Counted from the stretch's first letter, positions 10,549 to 20,478 are shown. The stretch: DNA of 64,000 nucleotides from Hymenobacter artigasi (GCF_012275535.1 NZ_JAAVTK010000002.1:498208-562207), one strand, 5' to 3'. Numbers and translations are program-made. Notes: generated by a model from the letters alone, not told the origin.

Positions 10549-13500
10549 CTATTCCATCGTGATTTCCAGTGCCAGACCACGCAATTCGTGGAGCAGCACG
10601 TTGAACGACTCGGGGATGTTCGGCTTGGGCAGAATGTCACCTTTTACAATGGCTTCGTACGCCTTGGCACGGCCCACCACGTCGTCCGACTTAATGGTCA
10701 GGATTTCCTGCAGCACGTTGGAAGCACCGAAGGCCTCCAGTGCCCACACTTCCATTTCGCCGAAGCGCTGGCCACCGAACTGCGCCTTACCACCCAGCGG
10801 CTGCTGCGTGATGAGCGAGTACGGCCCGATGGAACGAGCGTGCATCTTGTCGTCAACCAAGTGACCGAGTTTGAGCATGTAAATCACGCCTACGGTTACT
10901 GGCTGGTCGAAACGGTCGCCGCTTAGGCCATCGTACAAGTAAGCACGACCCCAATCCGGCAGGCCGGCTTCGGTCAGCTCGTGAGCTACTTCGTCCTCGG
11001 TAGCGCCGTCGAAAATGGGGGTAGCATAAGTGCGACCCATTTTCAGACCAGCCCAGCCTAGTACGGTCTCGTAAATCTGACCGATGTTCATGCGGCTTGG
11101 TACACCCAGCGGGTTAAGCACGATGTCCATCGGGGTGCCGTCGGGCAGAAAGGGCATGTCCTCATCGCGCACGATGCGGGCCACTACACCTTTGTTACCG
11201 TGGCGACCAGCCATCTTGTCACCCACCTTCAGCTTGCGCTTCTTGGCGATGTACACTTTGGCCAGCTGCACGATGCCGGCGGGCAGCTCATCCCCTACTT
11301 CCAGGGTGAAGCGCTGACGCTTGAAGCGGGCAGTGATGGTGTTGCGGCGCTTAGCGTAGTTACGCACCAACTCCAGCACCAAGCCATTCACGCGGGCATC
11401 AGCCGTCCAACCTTCCAGAATCAGGTCCTTAAACAGGTTCACTTCTTCCGGAACGGCGTAGTTGCTTTCGTCCTTGTAGGGGTTCTTCTCGGGGAACATC
11501 CCCTCGTTGATGTTCTTGCGGTTGAACTTTACGCCCTTGGAAATCATCTCCTCGCCGAAGCGGTGCTTGATGCCCTGGCTCGTCTTGCCTTCCAGTAATT
11601 GCACCAGCTTGTCAATCATGATGGCTTTCACGCCACGCAACTCCTGCGCGTAAGTGCCCTTCAGGTCTTCCACTTCCTTTTTCGACTTGGCCCGGAGGTT
11701 TTTGTCTTTCTTCGGACGCGAGAAGAGCTTGGTGCCAATCACCACACCCTGCAGGGAGGGCGGCGCTTTGAGGGAAGCATCCTTCACATCGCCGGCCTTG
11801 TCGCCAAAGATGGCGCGGAGCAGCTTCTCTTCCGGGGTGGGGTCCGTCTCGCCTTTTGGCGTGATTTTACCAATCAGAATGTCGCCTTCCTTCACCTCCG
11901 CACCGAGGCGGATGATGCCGTTATCGTCGAGGTTGCGCACGGCTTCTTCGCTCACGTTCGGAATCTCCGAGGTCAGCTCTTCTTCGCCGCGCTTGGTCTC
12001 GCGCACTTCCAGCTCAAACTCCTCAATGTGAATCGAGGTAAAAATGTCGTCGCGAACCACGCGCTCCGAGATGACAATGGCATCCTCGAAGTTGTAACCC
12101 TGCCACGGCATAAACGCCACCTGCATGTTGCGGCCCAGAGCGAGCTCGCCCCGGTTGGTGCCGTAGCCTTCGCAGAGCGCCTGGCCCTTGGTCACCCGCT
12201 CGCCGCGCTTCACGAGCGGCGTCAGGTTGAGGCAGGTATCCTGGTTGGTGCGACGGAACTTGATGAGGTCGTAGGTAATGCGCTCAGCATCGAAGCTCAC
12301 CATGATGTCGTCGTCCGTGAGGTCGTACTTCACCACGATTTTGTTGGCATCAACGTAGTCAATCACGCCCTCGCCTTCTGACATAATCAGCGTACGCGAG
12401 TCGCTGGCGATACGTGCTTCCAGACCCGTGCCCACAATCGGAGCTTCGGGGCGGAGCAACGGCACGGCCTGGCGCTGCATGTTCGAGCCCATCAGTGCCC
12501 GGTTGGCGTCGTCGTGCTCCAGGAACGGAATCAGCGACGCCGCTACCGATACAATCTGGTTCGGGGCCACGTCCATGTAGGAGTACTCCGATGGGTTCAC
12601 CACCGGGAAGTCACCCTCGAAACGGCCTTTCACCAACTCCTGGGTCAGGTTGCCGCCCTCATCCAGCAGGGAATTGGCCTGCGCGATGTGGTGGGTATCC
12701 TCTTCCTCAGCAGTCAGGAATTTCACGTTGGGGCTCATGTCCACCTTGCCGCCTTTCACGTCGCGGTAAGGGGTTTCGATGAAGCCCATCGCATTCACAC
12801 GAGCGTGCACGCACAGCGACGAAATCAGACCAATGTTAGGTCCTTCCGGCGTTTCGATGGTGCAAAGACGGCCATAGTGGGTGTAGTGCACGTCACGTAC
12901 TTCGAAACCAGCGCGCTCCCGCGACAGACCTCCCGGCCCGAGCGCCGATACGCGACGCTTGTGCGTCACCTCGGCCAGCGGGTTGGTTTGGTCCATGAAC
13001 TGCGACAGCTGGTTCGTACCGAAGAACGAGTTGATAACGCTGGACAGCGTCCGGGCGTTAATCAGGTCCACCGGCTTGAAGTCCTCGTTGTCACGCACGT
13101 TCATGCGCTCCTTGATGGTACGCGCCATACGGGCCAGGCCCACGCCAAACTGGGCGTAGAGCTGCTCGCCCACGGTGCGCACCCGACGGTTGCTCAAGTG
13201 GTCAATGTCATCGACAATGGCCTTCGAGTTGCTCAAACCAATCAAGTACTTCACAATCAGCACAATGTCCTGATTCGTCAGCACGCGCGACTCCTGGTCC
13301 ATGCCAATCTGAAGCTTCTTGTTAATCCGGTAGCGGCCCACCTCGCCGAGGTCGTAGCGCTTGTCCGAGAAAAACAGCTTCTGGATGATGTCACGAGCAG
13401 TTTCTTCGTCCGGAGCCTCCGTGTTCCGGAGCTGGCGGTAAATCTGCTCAACAGCTTCCTTCTCCGAGTTGGAGTTATCCTTCTGCAGCGTGTTGTAGAT

Positions 13501-14448
13501 GATTGCGAAATCCGCAATGTTCACGTTCTCGCGGTGCAGAATCACCGACTTGGCGCCGGCCTCCAGAATCACGTCGATATCGGCTTCCTCAATGGTCGCA
13601 TCGCGCTCCAGCAACACCTCGTTGCGGTCAATCGATACTACTTCGCCGGTGTCCTCGTCCACGAAGTCTTCCGTCCAAGTGCGGAGCACCCGGGCAGCCA
13701 GCTTGCGACCAACGGCTTTCTTGAGGTTTTTCTTGTCGGACTTCACTTCCTCCGACAGCCCGAACAGGTCGAGAATGTCTTTGTCAGTGCCGTAGCCGAT
13801 GGCGCGCAGCAGCGTCGTAACCGGGAATTTCTTCTTCCGGTCGATGTACGCGTACATCACGTTGTTCACATCCGTAGCGAATTCAATCCACGAACCTTTG
13901 AACGGGATAATCCGGGCCGAATACAGCTTGGTGCCGTTCGTGTGCTTGCTCTGGGCGAAGAATACGCCCGGCGAGCGGTGCAGCTGCGATACGATAACGC
14001 GCTCGGCACCGTTGATAACGAACGAGCCCTTCACTGTCATGTAAGGAATGTTCCCAAGGAACACCTCCTGCTCAATCGTTTCGAAGTCCTCGTTGTCCTT
14101 ATCATTGCACACCAAGCGCAGTTTGGCCTTCAGCGGAACTGAATAAGTCAAACCACGGTCGATGCATTCGTCGACCGAATATTTCGGGGGGTCAACGTGA
14201 TAGTCGATAAAGGTCAGTACGAAGTTTTCGCGCGAATCCGAAATTGGGAAGTTCTCGGCGAACACTTTGAACAATCCTTCGTTAGAACGACGCTCAGCAG
14301 CGGTTTCCAACTGAAAGAATTCTTGGAACGAGCGAACCTGCACGTCCAGGAAGTCCGGGTACTCGATAACCTTCTTAATCTTGGCGAAATTGATTCGCGC
14401 GTCGGCGGCCTTTTTGAGCGCGGCCGTCTTTGCTTTCGGTGTAGCCAA
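10549..14448 (-). CDS. rpoB: DNA-directed RNA polymerase subunit beta
   Basis: A beta subunit of about 1299 residues. The rifampicin pocket reads [20 protein letters not shown] followed by [16 protein letters not shown], with the usual Q, D, H, R, S and L positions unsubstituted, so wild type. [12 protein letters not shown] and the C-terminal beta-clamp segment [20 protein letters not shown] are intact. No ATG starts the conserved N-terminus; TTG at 14448 gives [15 protein letters not shown], which I prefer. A GTG at 14526 would add 26 residues lacking family character. It lies behind rplL, with three hairpins in the spacer. Confidence 0.95.
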   Translation of the reverse strand: MATPKAKTAALKKAADARINFAKIKKVIEYPDFLDVQVRSFQEFFQLETAAERRSNEGLFKVFAENFPISDSRENFVLTFIDYHVDPPKYSVDECIDRGLTYSVPLKAKLRLVCNDKDNEDFETIEQEVFLGNIPYMTVKGSFVINGAERVIVSQLHRSPGVFFAQSKHTNGTKLYSARIIPFKGSWIEFATDVNNVMYAYIDRKKKFPVTTLLRAIGYGTDKDILDLFGLSEEVKSDKKNLKKAVGRKLAARVLRTWTEDFVDEDTGEVVSIDRNEVLLERDATIEEADIDVILEAGAKSVILHRENVNIADFAIIYNTLQKDNSNSEKEAVEQIYRQLRNTEAPDEETARDIIQKLFFSDKRYDLGEVGRYRINKKLQIGMDQESRVLTNQDIVLIVKYLIGLSNSKAIVDDIDHLSNRRVRTVGEQLYAQFGVGLARMARTIKERMNVRDNEDFKPVDLINARTLSSVINSFFGTNQLSQFMDQTNPLAEVTHKRRVSALGPGGLSRERAGFEVRDVHYTHYGRLCTIETPEGPNIGLISSLCVHARVNAMGFIETPYRDVKGGKVDMSPNVKFLTAEEEDTHHIAQANSLLDEGGNLTQELVKGRFEGDFPVVNPSEYSYMDVAPNQIVSVAASLIPFLEHDDANRALMGSNMQRQAVPLLRPEAPIVGTGLEARIASDSRTLIMSEGEGVIDYVDANKIVVKYDLTDDDIMVSFDAERITYDLIKFRRTNQDTCLNLTPLVKRGERVTKGQALCEGYGTNRGELALGRNMQVAFMPWQGYNFEDAIVISERVVRDDIFTSIHIEEFELEVRETKRGEEELTSEIPNVSEEAVRNLDDNGIIRLGAEVKEGDILIGKITPKGETDPTPEEKLLRAIFGDKAGDVKDASLKAPPSLQGVVIGTKLFSRPKKDKNLRAKSKKEVEDLKGTYAQELRGVKAIMIDKLVQLLEGKTSQGIKHRFGEEMISKGVKFNRKNINEGMFPEKNPYKDESNYAVPEEVNLFKDLILEGWTADARVNGLVLELVRNYAKRRNTITARFKRQRFTLEVGDELPAGIVQLAKVYIAKKRKLKVGDKMAGRHGNKGVVARIVRDEDMPFLPDGTPMDIVLNPLGVPSRMNIGQIYETVLGWAGLKMGRTYATPIFDGATEDEVAHELTEAGLPDWGRAYLYDGLSGDRFDQPVTVGVIYMLKLGHLVDDKMHARSIGPYSLITQQPLGGKAQFGGQRFGEMEVWALEAFGASNVLQEILTIKSDDVVGRAKAYEAIVKGDILPKPNIPESFNVLLHELRGLALEITME

Positions 14449-14617
14449 TGCGATGGGGATTATAAGATGGACACAGAAGCGTAAAAAAGGAAGGCCAGGG
14501 TGGGGCCCGTCAGCAGTGCGTTGCACTCCTTAACTACCTATGCAACAAGATAGTTAGCTGACATAGCAAAAGCGCGAACTGGTTGGCTCGCGCGGTTGAC
14601 ACGCTACAAACAGGAAA

Positions 14618-14641
14618 AGACCTGGCTAAGTTGCCAGGTCT
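14618..14641 (-). terminator. Attenuator-like hairpin between rplL and rpoB
   Basis: AGACCTGGC (14618-14626) pairs perfectly with GCCAGGTCT (14633-14641), with a six-base loop. On the minus strand it is followed by TTTTCC, a weak U-tract. Two further hairpins follow toward rpoB: GCGCGA (14572-14577) with 14588-14593, and TAACTA (14531-14536) with 14551-14556. A partial terminator here is known from E. coli, where it lowers rpoBC relative to rplJL. Confidence 0.6.
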
Positions 14642-14684
14642 ATCCTTATTCGAAGCGGGTCCGGAGATGCTTCAGGAGCAGAAA

Positions 14685-15065
14685 TTACTTAACCTCTACT
14701 TCAGCACCGGCTTCCTCGAGCTGCTTCTTCAGCGACTCAGCCTCATCCTTGGTTACGCCTTCTTTCACGGGCTTAGGAGCACCGTCAACCAGCTCTTTGG
14801 CTTCCTTCAGGCCGAGGCCGGTCAGGTCCTTCACCAGCTTAACTACGGCCAGCTTAGCGCCGCCGGCAGCCTTCAGGATAACGTCGAACGACGTCTTCTC
14901 CTCGGGAGCCTCGTCAGCAGCAGCGCCACCGCCACCAGCCATCATTACAGGAGCAGCAGCAGCGGGCTCAATGCCGTACTCGTCCTTCAGGATGGTTGCC
15001 AATTCGTTTACTTCTTTCACCGTCAGGTTTACGAGCTGCTCAGCGAATGCTTTCAAATCTGCCAT
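14685..15065 (-). CDS. rplL: 50S ribosomal protein L7/L12
   Basis: A 126-residue stalk protein. The N-terminal dimerisation domain is [19 protein letters not shown]. It is followed by an Ala/Gly-rich hinge ([18 protein letters not shown]) and the factor-binding C-terminal domain with [20 protein letters not shown]. It recruits EF-G, EF-Tu and IF2 through multiple copies on L10. It follows rplJ by 64 bases and precedes the rpoB attenuator region, consistent with higher expression than rpoBC. Confidence 0.97.
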   Translation of the reverse strand: MADLKAFAEQLVNLTVKEVNELATILKDEYGIEPAAAAPVMMAGGGGAAADEAPEEKTSFDVILKAAGGAKLAVVKLVKDLTGLGLKEAKELVDGAPKPVKEGVTKDEAESLKKQLEEAGAEVEVK

Positions 15066-15129
15066 TTCTGTAGATTGTTAAAAAAATGTGTTGTTGAAAA
15101 TTTTGATTGGAGGGCGAAAAAGCAGCTGA

Positions 15130-15678
15130 CTAAGCGGCCTCTTTTTCGCTGAGGGTTTTGAGGATGCCGACCAGCTTGTTGCCACCGCTCTGAAGAGCCG
15201 AGATAACATTTTTGGCGGGCGACTGGAGCAGACCGATGAGTTCACCGAGCAGTTCCTGCTTGCCTTTGAGGGTCGTGAGACCTTCGAGCTGGTCGGAACC
15301 GATGTAGATGCTGGCATCTACATAAGCGCCTTTCAGCACGGGCTTGGGCGTGGTACCACGGGGGTAAGCCTGAGCCTTATAGAAGTCGCGCAGCAATTTA
15401 GCAGGAGCTGAACCGCTCTCCGTGGAGAACAATACGCCCGACTGGCCTTTCAGCGCGGCATCCATCTCCGACGTATCATGGCCGAGGGTATCAAGCGCTT
15501 TCCGGATGAAGGTGTTTTTGTACACCTTGTATTCCAGACCGCGGTTGAACGCCAGACGACGGAAGTCGTTGATTTTCGCTACCGACATTACCGAAGCATC
15601 GACAATGTAGAACGAGTTGTGCGATTGCATTTTTCCGCTCAACTCATCCACGAGGGTTTGTTTTTCTTCCCGAGTCAT
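15130..15678 (-). CDS. rplJ: 50S ribosomal protein L10
   Basis: A 182-residue L10, the base of the L7/L12 stalk. The start MTREEKQTLVDELSGKM and the block ARV-like LEYKVYKNTFIRKAL fit the family. The C-terminal helix that binds L7/L12 dimers is present (NVISALQSGGNKLVGILKTL). It lies 15 bases after rplA in the same operon. In other bacteria the L10-L12 complex represses its own leader; no such leader structure is evident in this short spacer. Confidence 0.96.
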   Translation of the reverse strand: MTREEKQTLVDELSGKMQSHNSFYIVDASVMSVAKINDFRRLAFNRGLEYKVYKNTFIRKALDTLGHDTSEMDAALKGQSGVLFSTESGSAPAKLLRDFYKAQAYPRGTTPKPVLKGAYVDASIYIGSDQLEGLTTLKGKQELLGELIGLLQSPAKNVISALQSGGNKLVGILKTLSEKEAA

Positions 15679-15693
15679 GTTTGGTTGGGTTAA

Positions 15694-16392
15694 TTAGCTA
15701 GCGGAGTTTACTTGGCTGTCCACCGGAACGGCGGGCGACATCGTGCTCGAGAGCGTGATGCTCTTGATGTAGGTACCTTTCGAAGACGAAGGCTTCAGGC
15801 GACCCAACGTCTGGATTACCTCCAGGGCGTTTTCGGCCAGCATGCTCGGGTCGAACGATACTTTACCAACGGAGCAGTGAATGATACCGGTTTTGTCAAC
15901 TTTGAAGTCGATTTTACCAGCCTTCACTTCCTGCACCGCCTTAGCGACGTCGGTCGTAACGGTGCCCGACTTCGGGTTCGGCATCAGACCACGGGGACCG
16001 AGCACACGGCCCAGGCGACCTACCTTAGCCATTACGGCGGGCATGGTGATGATTACGTCGATGTCGGTCCAGCCTTTCTCGATTTTAGCGATATAGTCGT
16101 CCAGACCCACGAAGTCGGCACCGGCGGCCAGAGCTTCAGCCTCCTTATCGGGAGTAACCAAGGCCAACACGCGAACGGTTTTGCCGGTGCCGTGGGGCAG
16201 GGTGGCCACGCCACGAACCATCTGGTCCGCTTTGCGAGGGTCCACGCCGAGGCGAACGTCAATATCTACTGAAGCATCGAACTTGGTGTAGGTAATATCC
16301 TTCACCACGATTGCGGCTTCCACGAGGCTGCGCATTTGCGTCAGGTCGTGTTTGGCAAGGGCTTCCTTGCGCTTTTTGCTTACTTGTGCCAT
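15694..16392 (-). CDS. rplA: 50S ribosomal protein L1
   Basis: A 232-residue L1, the mobile L1-stalk protein. The signature [15 protein letters not shown] is present, as are [11 protein letters not shown] and [14 protein letters not shown] near the end. The N-terminus [16 protein letters not shown] is typical. A short Ser/Val-rich tail extends the C-terminus slightly. It lies 19 bases after rplK in the expected rplKAJL order. Confidence 0.97.
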   Translation of the reverse strand: MAQVSKKRKEALAKHDLTQMRSLVEAAIVVKDITYTKFDASVDIDVRLGVDPRKADQMVRGVATLPHGTGKTVRVLALVTPDKEAEALAAGADFVGLDDYIAKIEKGWTDIDVIITMPAVMAKVGRLGRVLGPRGLMPNPKSGTVTTDVAKAVQEVKAGKIDFKVDKTGIIHCSVGKVSFDPSMLAENALEVIQTLGRLKPSSSKGTYIKSITLSSTMSPAVPVDSQVNSAS

Positions 16393-16411
16393 GTGTAGTT
16401 TCTCCGTTTAA

Positions 16412-16855
16412 TTATTCAGCAAAAGGAGAAGTGCCACTGATGGTGATACCCATGCTGCGGGCCGTACCAGCCACCGACTTCATAGCCGACTCCACCTTAA
16501 AGGCGTTCAAGTCAACCATTTTCGTTTCGGCAATGGTACGTACTTGGTCCCACGTCACGGAGCCAACCTTGTTCCGGTTCGGCTCTTTCGAACCGCTCTG
16601 AATCTTAGCTGCTTCCATGAGCAACACCGGAGCCGGTGCCGTCTTCACCACGAAGTCGAATGACTTATCGGTGTACATGGTAATAAGTACAGGACACACT
16701 TGACCGGCTTTATCCTGGGTGCGAGCATTGAACTGCTTGCAAAACTCCATGATGTTCAAGCCTTTGCTACCAAGTGCAGGTCCTACCGGCGGCGATGGGT
16801 TCGCTGAGCCTCCCTTTATCTGCAGACGCAGATAACCTCTGATTTCTTTGGCCAT
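16412..16855 (-). CDS. rplK: 50S ribosomal protein L11
   Basis: A 147-residue L11, part of the GTPase-associated centre and needed for RelA activation in other bacteria. [20 protein letters not shown] and [11 protein letters not shown] are diagnostic of the N-terminal thiostrepton-binding domain. The C-terminal rRNA-binding domain ends in [13 protein letters not shown]. It is separated from nusG by a 192-base spacer holding an imperfect palindrome. Confidence 0.97.
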   Translation of the reverse strand: MAKEIRGYLRLQIKGGSANPSPPVGPALGSKGLNIMEFCKQFNARTQDKAGQVCPVLITMYTDKSFDFVVKTAPAPVLLMEAAKIQSGSKEPNRNKVGSVTWDQVRTIAETKMVDLNAFKVESAMKSVAGTARSMGITISGTSPFAE

Positions 16856-16972
16856 TTGATTGTGTTGGCTGTGGCTCCTGCGTCGTAACTCGCGCTTGCC
16901 TCAGTTTAGTAAACTCCTGTTTTGGAAGCCCCGCCGACCCGGAGCAATTAGCCGGCGTGGTATAATCTGGAT

Positions 16973-17048
16973 GTTAGTTGATTATTGTCAGTTGTTAGTG
17001 TTCAGTGCATTCGTTCTGACAACTGACAACTAGCAACGGACAACTAAC
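16973..17048. repeat. Imperfect palindrome abutting the nusG stop
   Basis: GTTAGTTG (16973-16980) pairs with CAACTAAC (17041-17048). Inside it, iterated words such as GTCAGTTGT on the left (16987-16995) face ACAACTGAC-type words on the right (17019-17031). The right arm reaches the nusG stop codon. The words resemble the AGTT/AACT-type repeats elsewhere in the window but are not identical. Confidence 0.65.
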
Positions 17049-17614
17049 TATACTTCTTTTTCTACTTGGGTGTAGCTGAGTTCCACCGGCTGCGAGCGGC
17101 CGAAGATTTTCACAACGACGTTCAGCTTCTTACGCTCTTCAAATACCTCATCCACATTACCGGAGAAACCATTGAAGGGGCCATCTACCACTTTCACGAG
17201 TTCGCCCACTACGTAAGGCTTGTCGAGGGCGGCATCAACCTGCTGTTCGGCTTCATCCACGATACCGAGAATTCGGTTTACTTCGGTGATGTGGAGCGGA
17301 ACGGGCTTGTTGTTCGAAGCGTCCTTTTTATCCTTGTCGCCGAGGAAACCAATCACGCCAGGCGTGCTGGTGATGATGTGGTCAACTTCGCCGTGGCTGA
17401 GGTCGGCGTGGATGATGATGTAGCCGGGGTAGAGGTTCCGCTCGCGGACGCGCTTCTTACCGTTGCGCATCTCGAACACCTTCTCTACCGGAATCAGTAC
17501 CTGCGGCACAAGCTCGGTCAGGCTATGCCGGCCGAGCTCCGTTTCGAGGTAGTTTTTGGCTTTCTTTTCCTGGCCGCTCACGGAGCGGACCACGTACCAT
17601 TTCAATTCGCCCAT
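17048..17614 (-). CDS. nusG: Transcription elongation/antitermination factor NusG
   Basis: A 188-residue NusG. The N-terminal NGN domain has KWYVVRSVSGQEKKAKNYLE and RNLYPGYIIIHADL. The C-terminal KOW domain has GELVKVVDGPFNGFSGNVDEV. It couples RNA polymerase with Rho or with the ribosome via S10. It starts 12 bases past secE, the conserved pair. No insertion domain of the LoaP/UpxY type is seen, so this is the housekeeping factor. Confidence 0.97.
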   Translation of the reverse strand: MGELKWYVVRSVSGQEKKAKNYLETELGRHSLTELVPQVLIPVEKVFEMRNGKKRVRERNLYPGYIIIHADLSHGEVDHIITSTPGVIGFLGDKDKKDASNNKPVPLHITEVNRILGIVDEAEQQVDAALDKPYVVGELVKVVDGPFNGFSGNVDEVFEERKKLNVVVKIFGRSQPVELSYTQVEKEV

Positions 17615-17626
17615 CTTGATTGCTGA

Positions 17627-17821
17627 TTAGCGAAACGAGTTGTAAAACGCTTTAAGTACCGACTCAAAGCTGATATCCATGACGCCTACCACAATGGCAA
17701 AAACCAGCGAACCAATCAGCACGAGGCCGGCGCTTTTCTGCAGTTCCGTCGTCGTGGGCCACGTTACATTGTAACGCATCTCCTCGATGGTGGTGCGGAA
17801 ATAATTGCTCAGTTTGTCCAT
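17627..17821 (-). CDS. secE: Preprotein translocase subunit SecE
   Basis: A 64-residue single-helix SecE, the SecYEG clamp subunit. MDKLSNYFRTTIEEMRYNVT is the amphipathic N-terminus; a membrane helix follows (SAGLVLIGSLVFAIVVGVMD). The frame is open 17 codons upstream, but the ATG at 17821 matches family length. It sits between tRNA-Trp and nusG, the common Bacteroidota arrangement. Confidence 0.95.
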   Translation of the reverse strand: MDKLSNYFRTTIEEMRYNVTWPTTTELQKSAGLVLIGSLVFAIVVGVMDISFESVLKAFYNSFR

Positions 17822-17885
17822 TGGTTGAGGAAATAACAGCGTTGCCGCTGATGACGACATGGAGCGGGCCAACTGACCCAGATTG

Positions 17886-17956
17886 CACGAGTGGAGAGAT
17901 TCGAACTCCCGTCAAAGGTTTTGGAGACCCGTATGCTACCGCTGCACCACACTCGT
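17886..17956 (-). tRNA. tRNA-Trp (anticodon CCA)
   Basis: The acceptor stem ACGAGTG/CACTCGT closes a full cloverleaf. The anticodon loop CTCCAAA gives CCA. GTTCGAATC forms the T loop and the discriminator is G. The 3' CCA is not encoded. It is the first transcribed element of the secE-nusG-rpl-rpo operon. Confidence 0.96.
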
Positions 17957-17997
17957 TTATTGACATTCCCATAAAGCGCATTTCGCTAAAGGGAGTG

Positions 17998-18027
17998 CAA
18001 AGGTACTAAAAACCCGCTACAAAGCAA
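17998..18027 (-). promoter_or_regulatory. Bacteroidota-type promoter for tRNA-Trp-secE-nusG-rpl-rpoBC
   Basis: On the minus strand TTG (18025-18027) and TACCTTTG (17998-18005) are separated by 19 bases, an exact consensus match. The start would be about 35 bases before the tRNA 5' end. I find no equally good promoter further down the operon. Confidence 0.78.
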
Positions 18028-18067
18028 ATAATTTCACTAAGAAGCATCGGATATTTGAGGTTTATTA

Positions 18068-18517
18068 TTACCGGGTATAAACGCGGTATTGATGCGACGA
18101 AGTATTGAGGTAAGGCTGCACTTCCGTCAGCTTAACGTGTGTACTGCTCAATTCTGACACATCGTATGCAATACTGACGCCTCCTAAGCCAACGACTATT
18201 TGAGACTGATTATTAGCCCATTGCCAAGTACCTGTACCCGTTTGAGAAGCTGAAGAGCAAGAGATAGAACCATCATCAAAAATGTACCGCCCTCCCTGCT
18301 CAAACTGGTAATTATTATCTAACCGGCAGGCAGGCAGGTCGCTATGGTTCAGCAATAGCAAATCAAAGCCAGTAACAGACGGTAATGGAGAGGTCATTGA
18401 GTCCATCTTCCAGCTACCTCCACTCAGCATTTCGTCTCGTGTTGGCTCCATTTTCTCCTTTTTACAGGAAGTGATAAAGAGCGCTCCAATCAATAGTGAG
18501 TAGATTATTGACTTCAT
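18068..18517 (-). CDS. Small lipoprotein, lipocalin-like, function unknown
   Basis: A 149-residue predicted lipoprotein: signal peptide with lipobox ITSC (Cys about residue 18), then a short charged linker. A small beta-rich domain follows, with GGSWKMDSM, NNYQFEQGGRYIFDDGS and GTGTWQWANNQSQIVV. This resembles the lipocalin-like/DUF5004-type lipoproteins common in Bacteroidota, but I cannot assign a ligand. It stands alone between the tuf terminator and the tRNA-Trp promoter. Lower GC than the ribosomal genes around it, so it may be a later insertion. Confidence 0.75.
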   Translation of the reverse strand: MKSIIYSLLIGALFITSCKKEKMEPTRDEMLSGGSWKMDSMTSPLPSVTGFDLLLLNHSDLPACRLDNNYQFEQGGRYIFDDGSISCSSASQTGTGTWQWANNQSQIVVGLGGVSIAYDVSELSSTHVKLTEVQPYLNTSSHQYRVYTR

Positions 18518-18570
18518 AACTTGGGTAATGAACTTTGGAAGGAATGACTAAAGGTAGAGAAAGACATACA

Positions 18571-18600
18571 AAAACGCCCCCGATTGCTCGGGGGCGTTTT
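18571..18600 (-). terminator. Intrinsic terminator after tuf
   Basis: AAAACGCCCCCGA (18571-18583) pairs perfectly with 18588-18600, a 13-bp stem with a four-base loop. On the minus strand the stem ends in TTTT. It lies 24 bases past the tuf stop and is nearly symmetric, so it could also stop plus-strand transcription. Confidence 0.9.
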
Positions 18601-18623
18601 CACATTTAGCGGTTAGGCTAAAA

Positions 18624-19814
18624 CTAGTCGAGAACTTCGGTTACCTGACCGGCACCTACCGTACGGCCACCCTCACGGATAGCGAAACGGAGGCCTTTCT
18701 CCATCGCCACCTTGTTGATGAGCTCAACGGTGATGGTGATGTTGTCACCAGGCATTACCATTTCAACGCCCTCGGGGAGGGTGATGATGCCGGTAACGTC
18801 GGTGGTACGCAGGTAGAACTGCGGACGGTAGTTGTTGAAGAACGGCGTGTGACGGCCACCTTCCTCTTTCGAGAGAACGTAGACTTCAGCCTTGAACTTC
18901 TGGTGAGGAGTTACCGAGCCGGGCTTGCAGATAACCATGCCGCGACGGATGGCTTCTTTTTCAATACCACGGAGCAGCAGACCTACGTTGTCACCAGCTT
19001 CGCCACGGTCAAGGATTTTGCGGAACATTTCCACACCCGTAACCGTCGACTTCAGGCCGGCAGCAGCGCCCATACCCAGGATGTCAACTTGCTCACCCGA
19101 GTTGATGATGCCGCGCTCGATACGACCGGTAGCAACAGTGCCACGGCCGGTAATCGAGAACACGTCCTCAACAGGCATCAGGAAGGGCAGGTCGGTGAGA
19201 CGAGCAGGAATCGGAATGAACGAGTCAACCGCGTCCATCAACTCTTCGATTTTGGGAACCCAGTTGGCATCGCCGTTCAGGCCGCCGAGGGCCGAACCCT
19301 GGATAACCGGAATGTTGTCGCCGTCGAAGTCGTAGAACGAGAGCAGTTCACGGATTTCCATTTCCACCAGCTCGAGGAGCTCGGGGTCATCCACCATGTC
19401 TACTTTGTTCATGAACACCACCAGCTGGGGAACACCTACCTGACGGGCGAGCAGGATGTGCTCACGGGTCTGGGGCATCGGGCCATCGGTAGCAGCTACC
19501 ACGAGGATAGCACCGTCCATCTGGGCAGCACCAGTTACCATGTTCTTCACATAGTCGGCGTGACCGGGGCAGTCAACGTGAGCATAGTGACGGTTAACCG
19601 TCGAGTACTCTACGTGCGAAGTGTTGATGGTGATACCACGCTCTTTCTCTTCGGGGGCGTTGTCAATCGAACCGAAATCGCGCTTTTCGGCCAAGCCTTT
19701 GCCGGCCAGCACCTGCGTGATAGCAGCAGTCAGGGTGGTCTTGCCGTGGTCGACGTGACCGATGGTACCGATGTTTACGTGCGGCTTGGACCGGTCGAAA
19801 TTTTCTTTAGCCAT
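18624..19814 (-). CDS. tuf: Translation elongation factor Tu
   Basis: A 396-residue EF-Tu. The GTPase motifs are complete: GHVDHGKT at 19-26, DCPGHADY with the catalytic His, and NKVD. Domains II and III follow, with [20 protein letters not shown] and a normal end (GQVTEVLD). It delivers aminoacyl-tRNA to the ribosome. It is the last gene of a tRNA-Tyr, tRNA-Gly, tRNA-Thr, tuf unit, an order shared with the E. coli tufB operon. It is absent from its other usual place after fusA. Confidence 0.98.
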   Translation of the reverse strand: MAKENFDRSKPHVNIGTIGHVDHGKTTLTAAITQVLAGKGLAEKRDFGSIDNAPEEKERGITINTSHVEYSTVNRHYAHVDCPGHADYVKNMVTGAAQMDGAILVVAATDGPMPQTREHILLARQVGVPQLVVFMNKVDMVDDPELLELVEMEIRELLSFYDFDGDNIPVIQGSALGGLNGDANWVPKIEELMDAVDSFIPIPARLTDLPFLMPVEDVFSITGRGTVATGRIERGIINSGEQVDILGMGAAAGLKSTVTGVEMFRKILDRGEAGDNVGLLLRGIEKEAIRRGMVICKPGSVTPHQKFKAEVYVLSKEEGGRHTPFFNNYRPQFYLRTTDVTGIITLPEGVEMVMPGDNITITVELINKVAMEKGLRFAIREGGRTVGAGQVTEVLD

Positions 19815-19984
19815 TGTAAAGAGTAAAAAAGAGGTGGTGAAGTGAATTTGAAGGTAAAATCGGAACCTACACGAAGAAAGCGAGACTCAGCCCCTACTGA
19901 AATAGAAAACTGTGCGTCGCTTGCCTGAGAGAACCGAGCCGGCAACCGGAATAATTCCGATTGCTGGACTTGTGTAATAATCTG

Positions 19985-20056
<72 letters not shown>

Positions 20057-20071
20057 TTATTCTGAAAAATG

Positions 20072-20144
20072 AGCGGGAGACGAGGTTCGAACCCGCGACC
20101 TGCAGCTTGGAAGGCTGCCGCTCTACCAGCTGAGCTACTCCCGC
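20072..20144 (-). tRNA. tRNA-Gly (anticodon TCC)
   Basis: The acceptor stem GCGGGAG/CTCCCGC is perfect. The anticodon stem GCAGC/GCTGC flanks CTTCCAA, giving TCC. GGTTCGAACC forms the T arm. The 3' CCA is not encoded. It is 15 bases from tRNA-Thr. Confidence 0.96.
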
Positions 20145-20150
20145 AGAAGG

Positions 20151-20219
20151 GAGTTAAGAATTAAAAGTGTAAAGTTAGGAGTTAAAATCTCTTAACTTTT
20201 AACTCCTAACTTTTAACTC
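20151..20219. repeat. Inverted repeat between tRNA-Tyr and tRNA-Gly (AGTTAAAAGTT family)
   Basis: Bases 20171-20187 pair perfectly with 20197-20213 (17 bp) around a nine-base loop. The outer GAGTTAA near 20151 also matches TTAACTC (20213-20219). The words GTTAGGAGTTAAAA and TTTTAACTCCTAAC recur at 35116-35190 and 52252-52333. The hairpin lies in the tRNA precursor between two tRNAs. Confidence 0.85.
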
Positions 20220-20227
20220 AAAAATGG

Positions 20228-20307
20228 TGGGGGTAACAGGACTCGAACCTATGAACCCGAAGGAGGTGAGTTACAGTCACCCGCAATTGCCACTATGCGA
20301 TACCCCC
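20228..20307 (-). tRNA. tRNA-Tyr (anticodon GTA)
   Basis: A class II tRNA of 80 bases with a long variable arm. The acceptor stem GGGGGTA/TACCCCC is perfect. The anticodon loop CTGTAAC gives GTA. GGTTCGAGTCC forms the T arm and the discriminator is A. The 3' CCA is not encoded. It is the first element of the tuf operon. Confidence 0.95.
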
Positions 20308-20394
20308 ATTTTTGGTGCTGCCCGGCCGATTGCCGGGTGGCGTAACCCCTTGCGTTTCGCTGCTACCGTAGTAGTAGTGTTTCGTAAGGAGTCG

Positions 20395-20424
20395 CAAAAT
20401 TAGAGGTTTTTTGACACAAGGCAA
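20395..20424 (-). promoter_or_regulatory. Bacteroidota-type promoter for tRNA-Tyr-Gly-Thr-tuf
   Basis: On the minus strand TTG (20422-20424) and TAATTTTG (20395-20402) are 19 bases apart, an exact match to TTG-N19-TAnnTTTG. The leader before tRNA-Tyr would be about 80 bases. Confidence 0.8.
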
Positions 20425-20428
20425 GGGG

Positions 20429-20462
20429 TAGCGTAAAAAAAGGTTGTTCTTTTTTTACGCTA
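20429..20462 (-). terminator. Hairpin after the M1 aminopeptidase gene
   Basis: TAGCGTAAAAAAA (20429-20441) pairs with TTTTTTTACGCTA (20450-20462), a 13-bp stem with an eight-base loop, 17 bases past the aminopeptidase stop. The T-run lies in the stem rather than after it, so terminator strength is uncertain. It sits immediately upstream of the tRNA-tuf promoter and could insulate it. Confidence 0.6.
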
Positions 20463-20478
20463 TTTACGGAAGTTGCTT

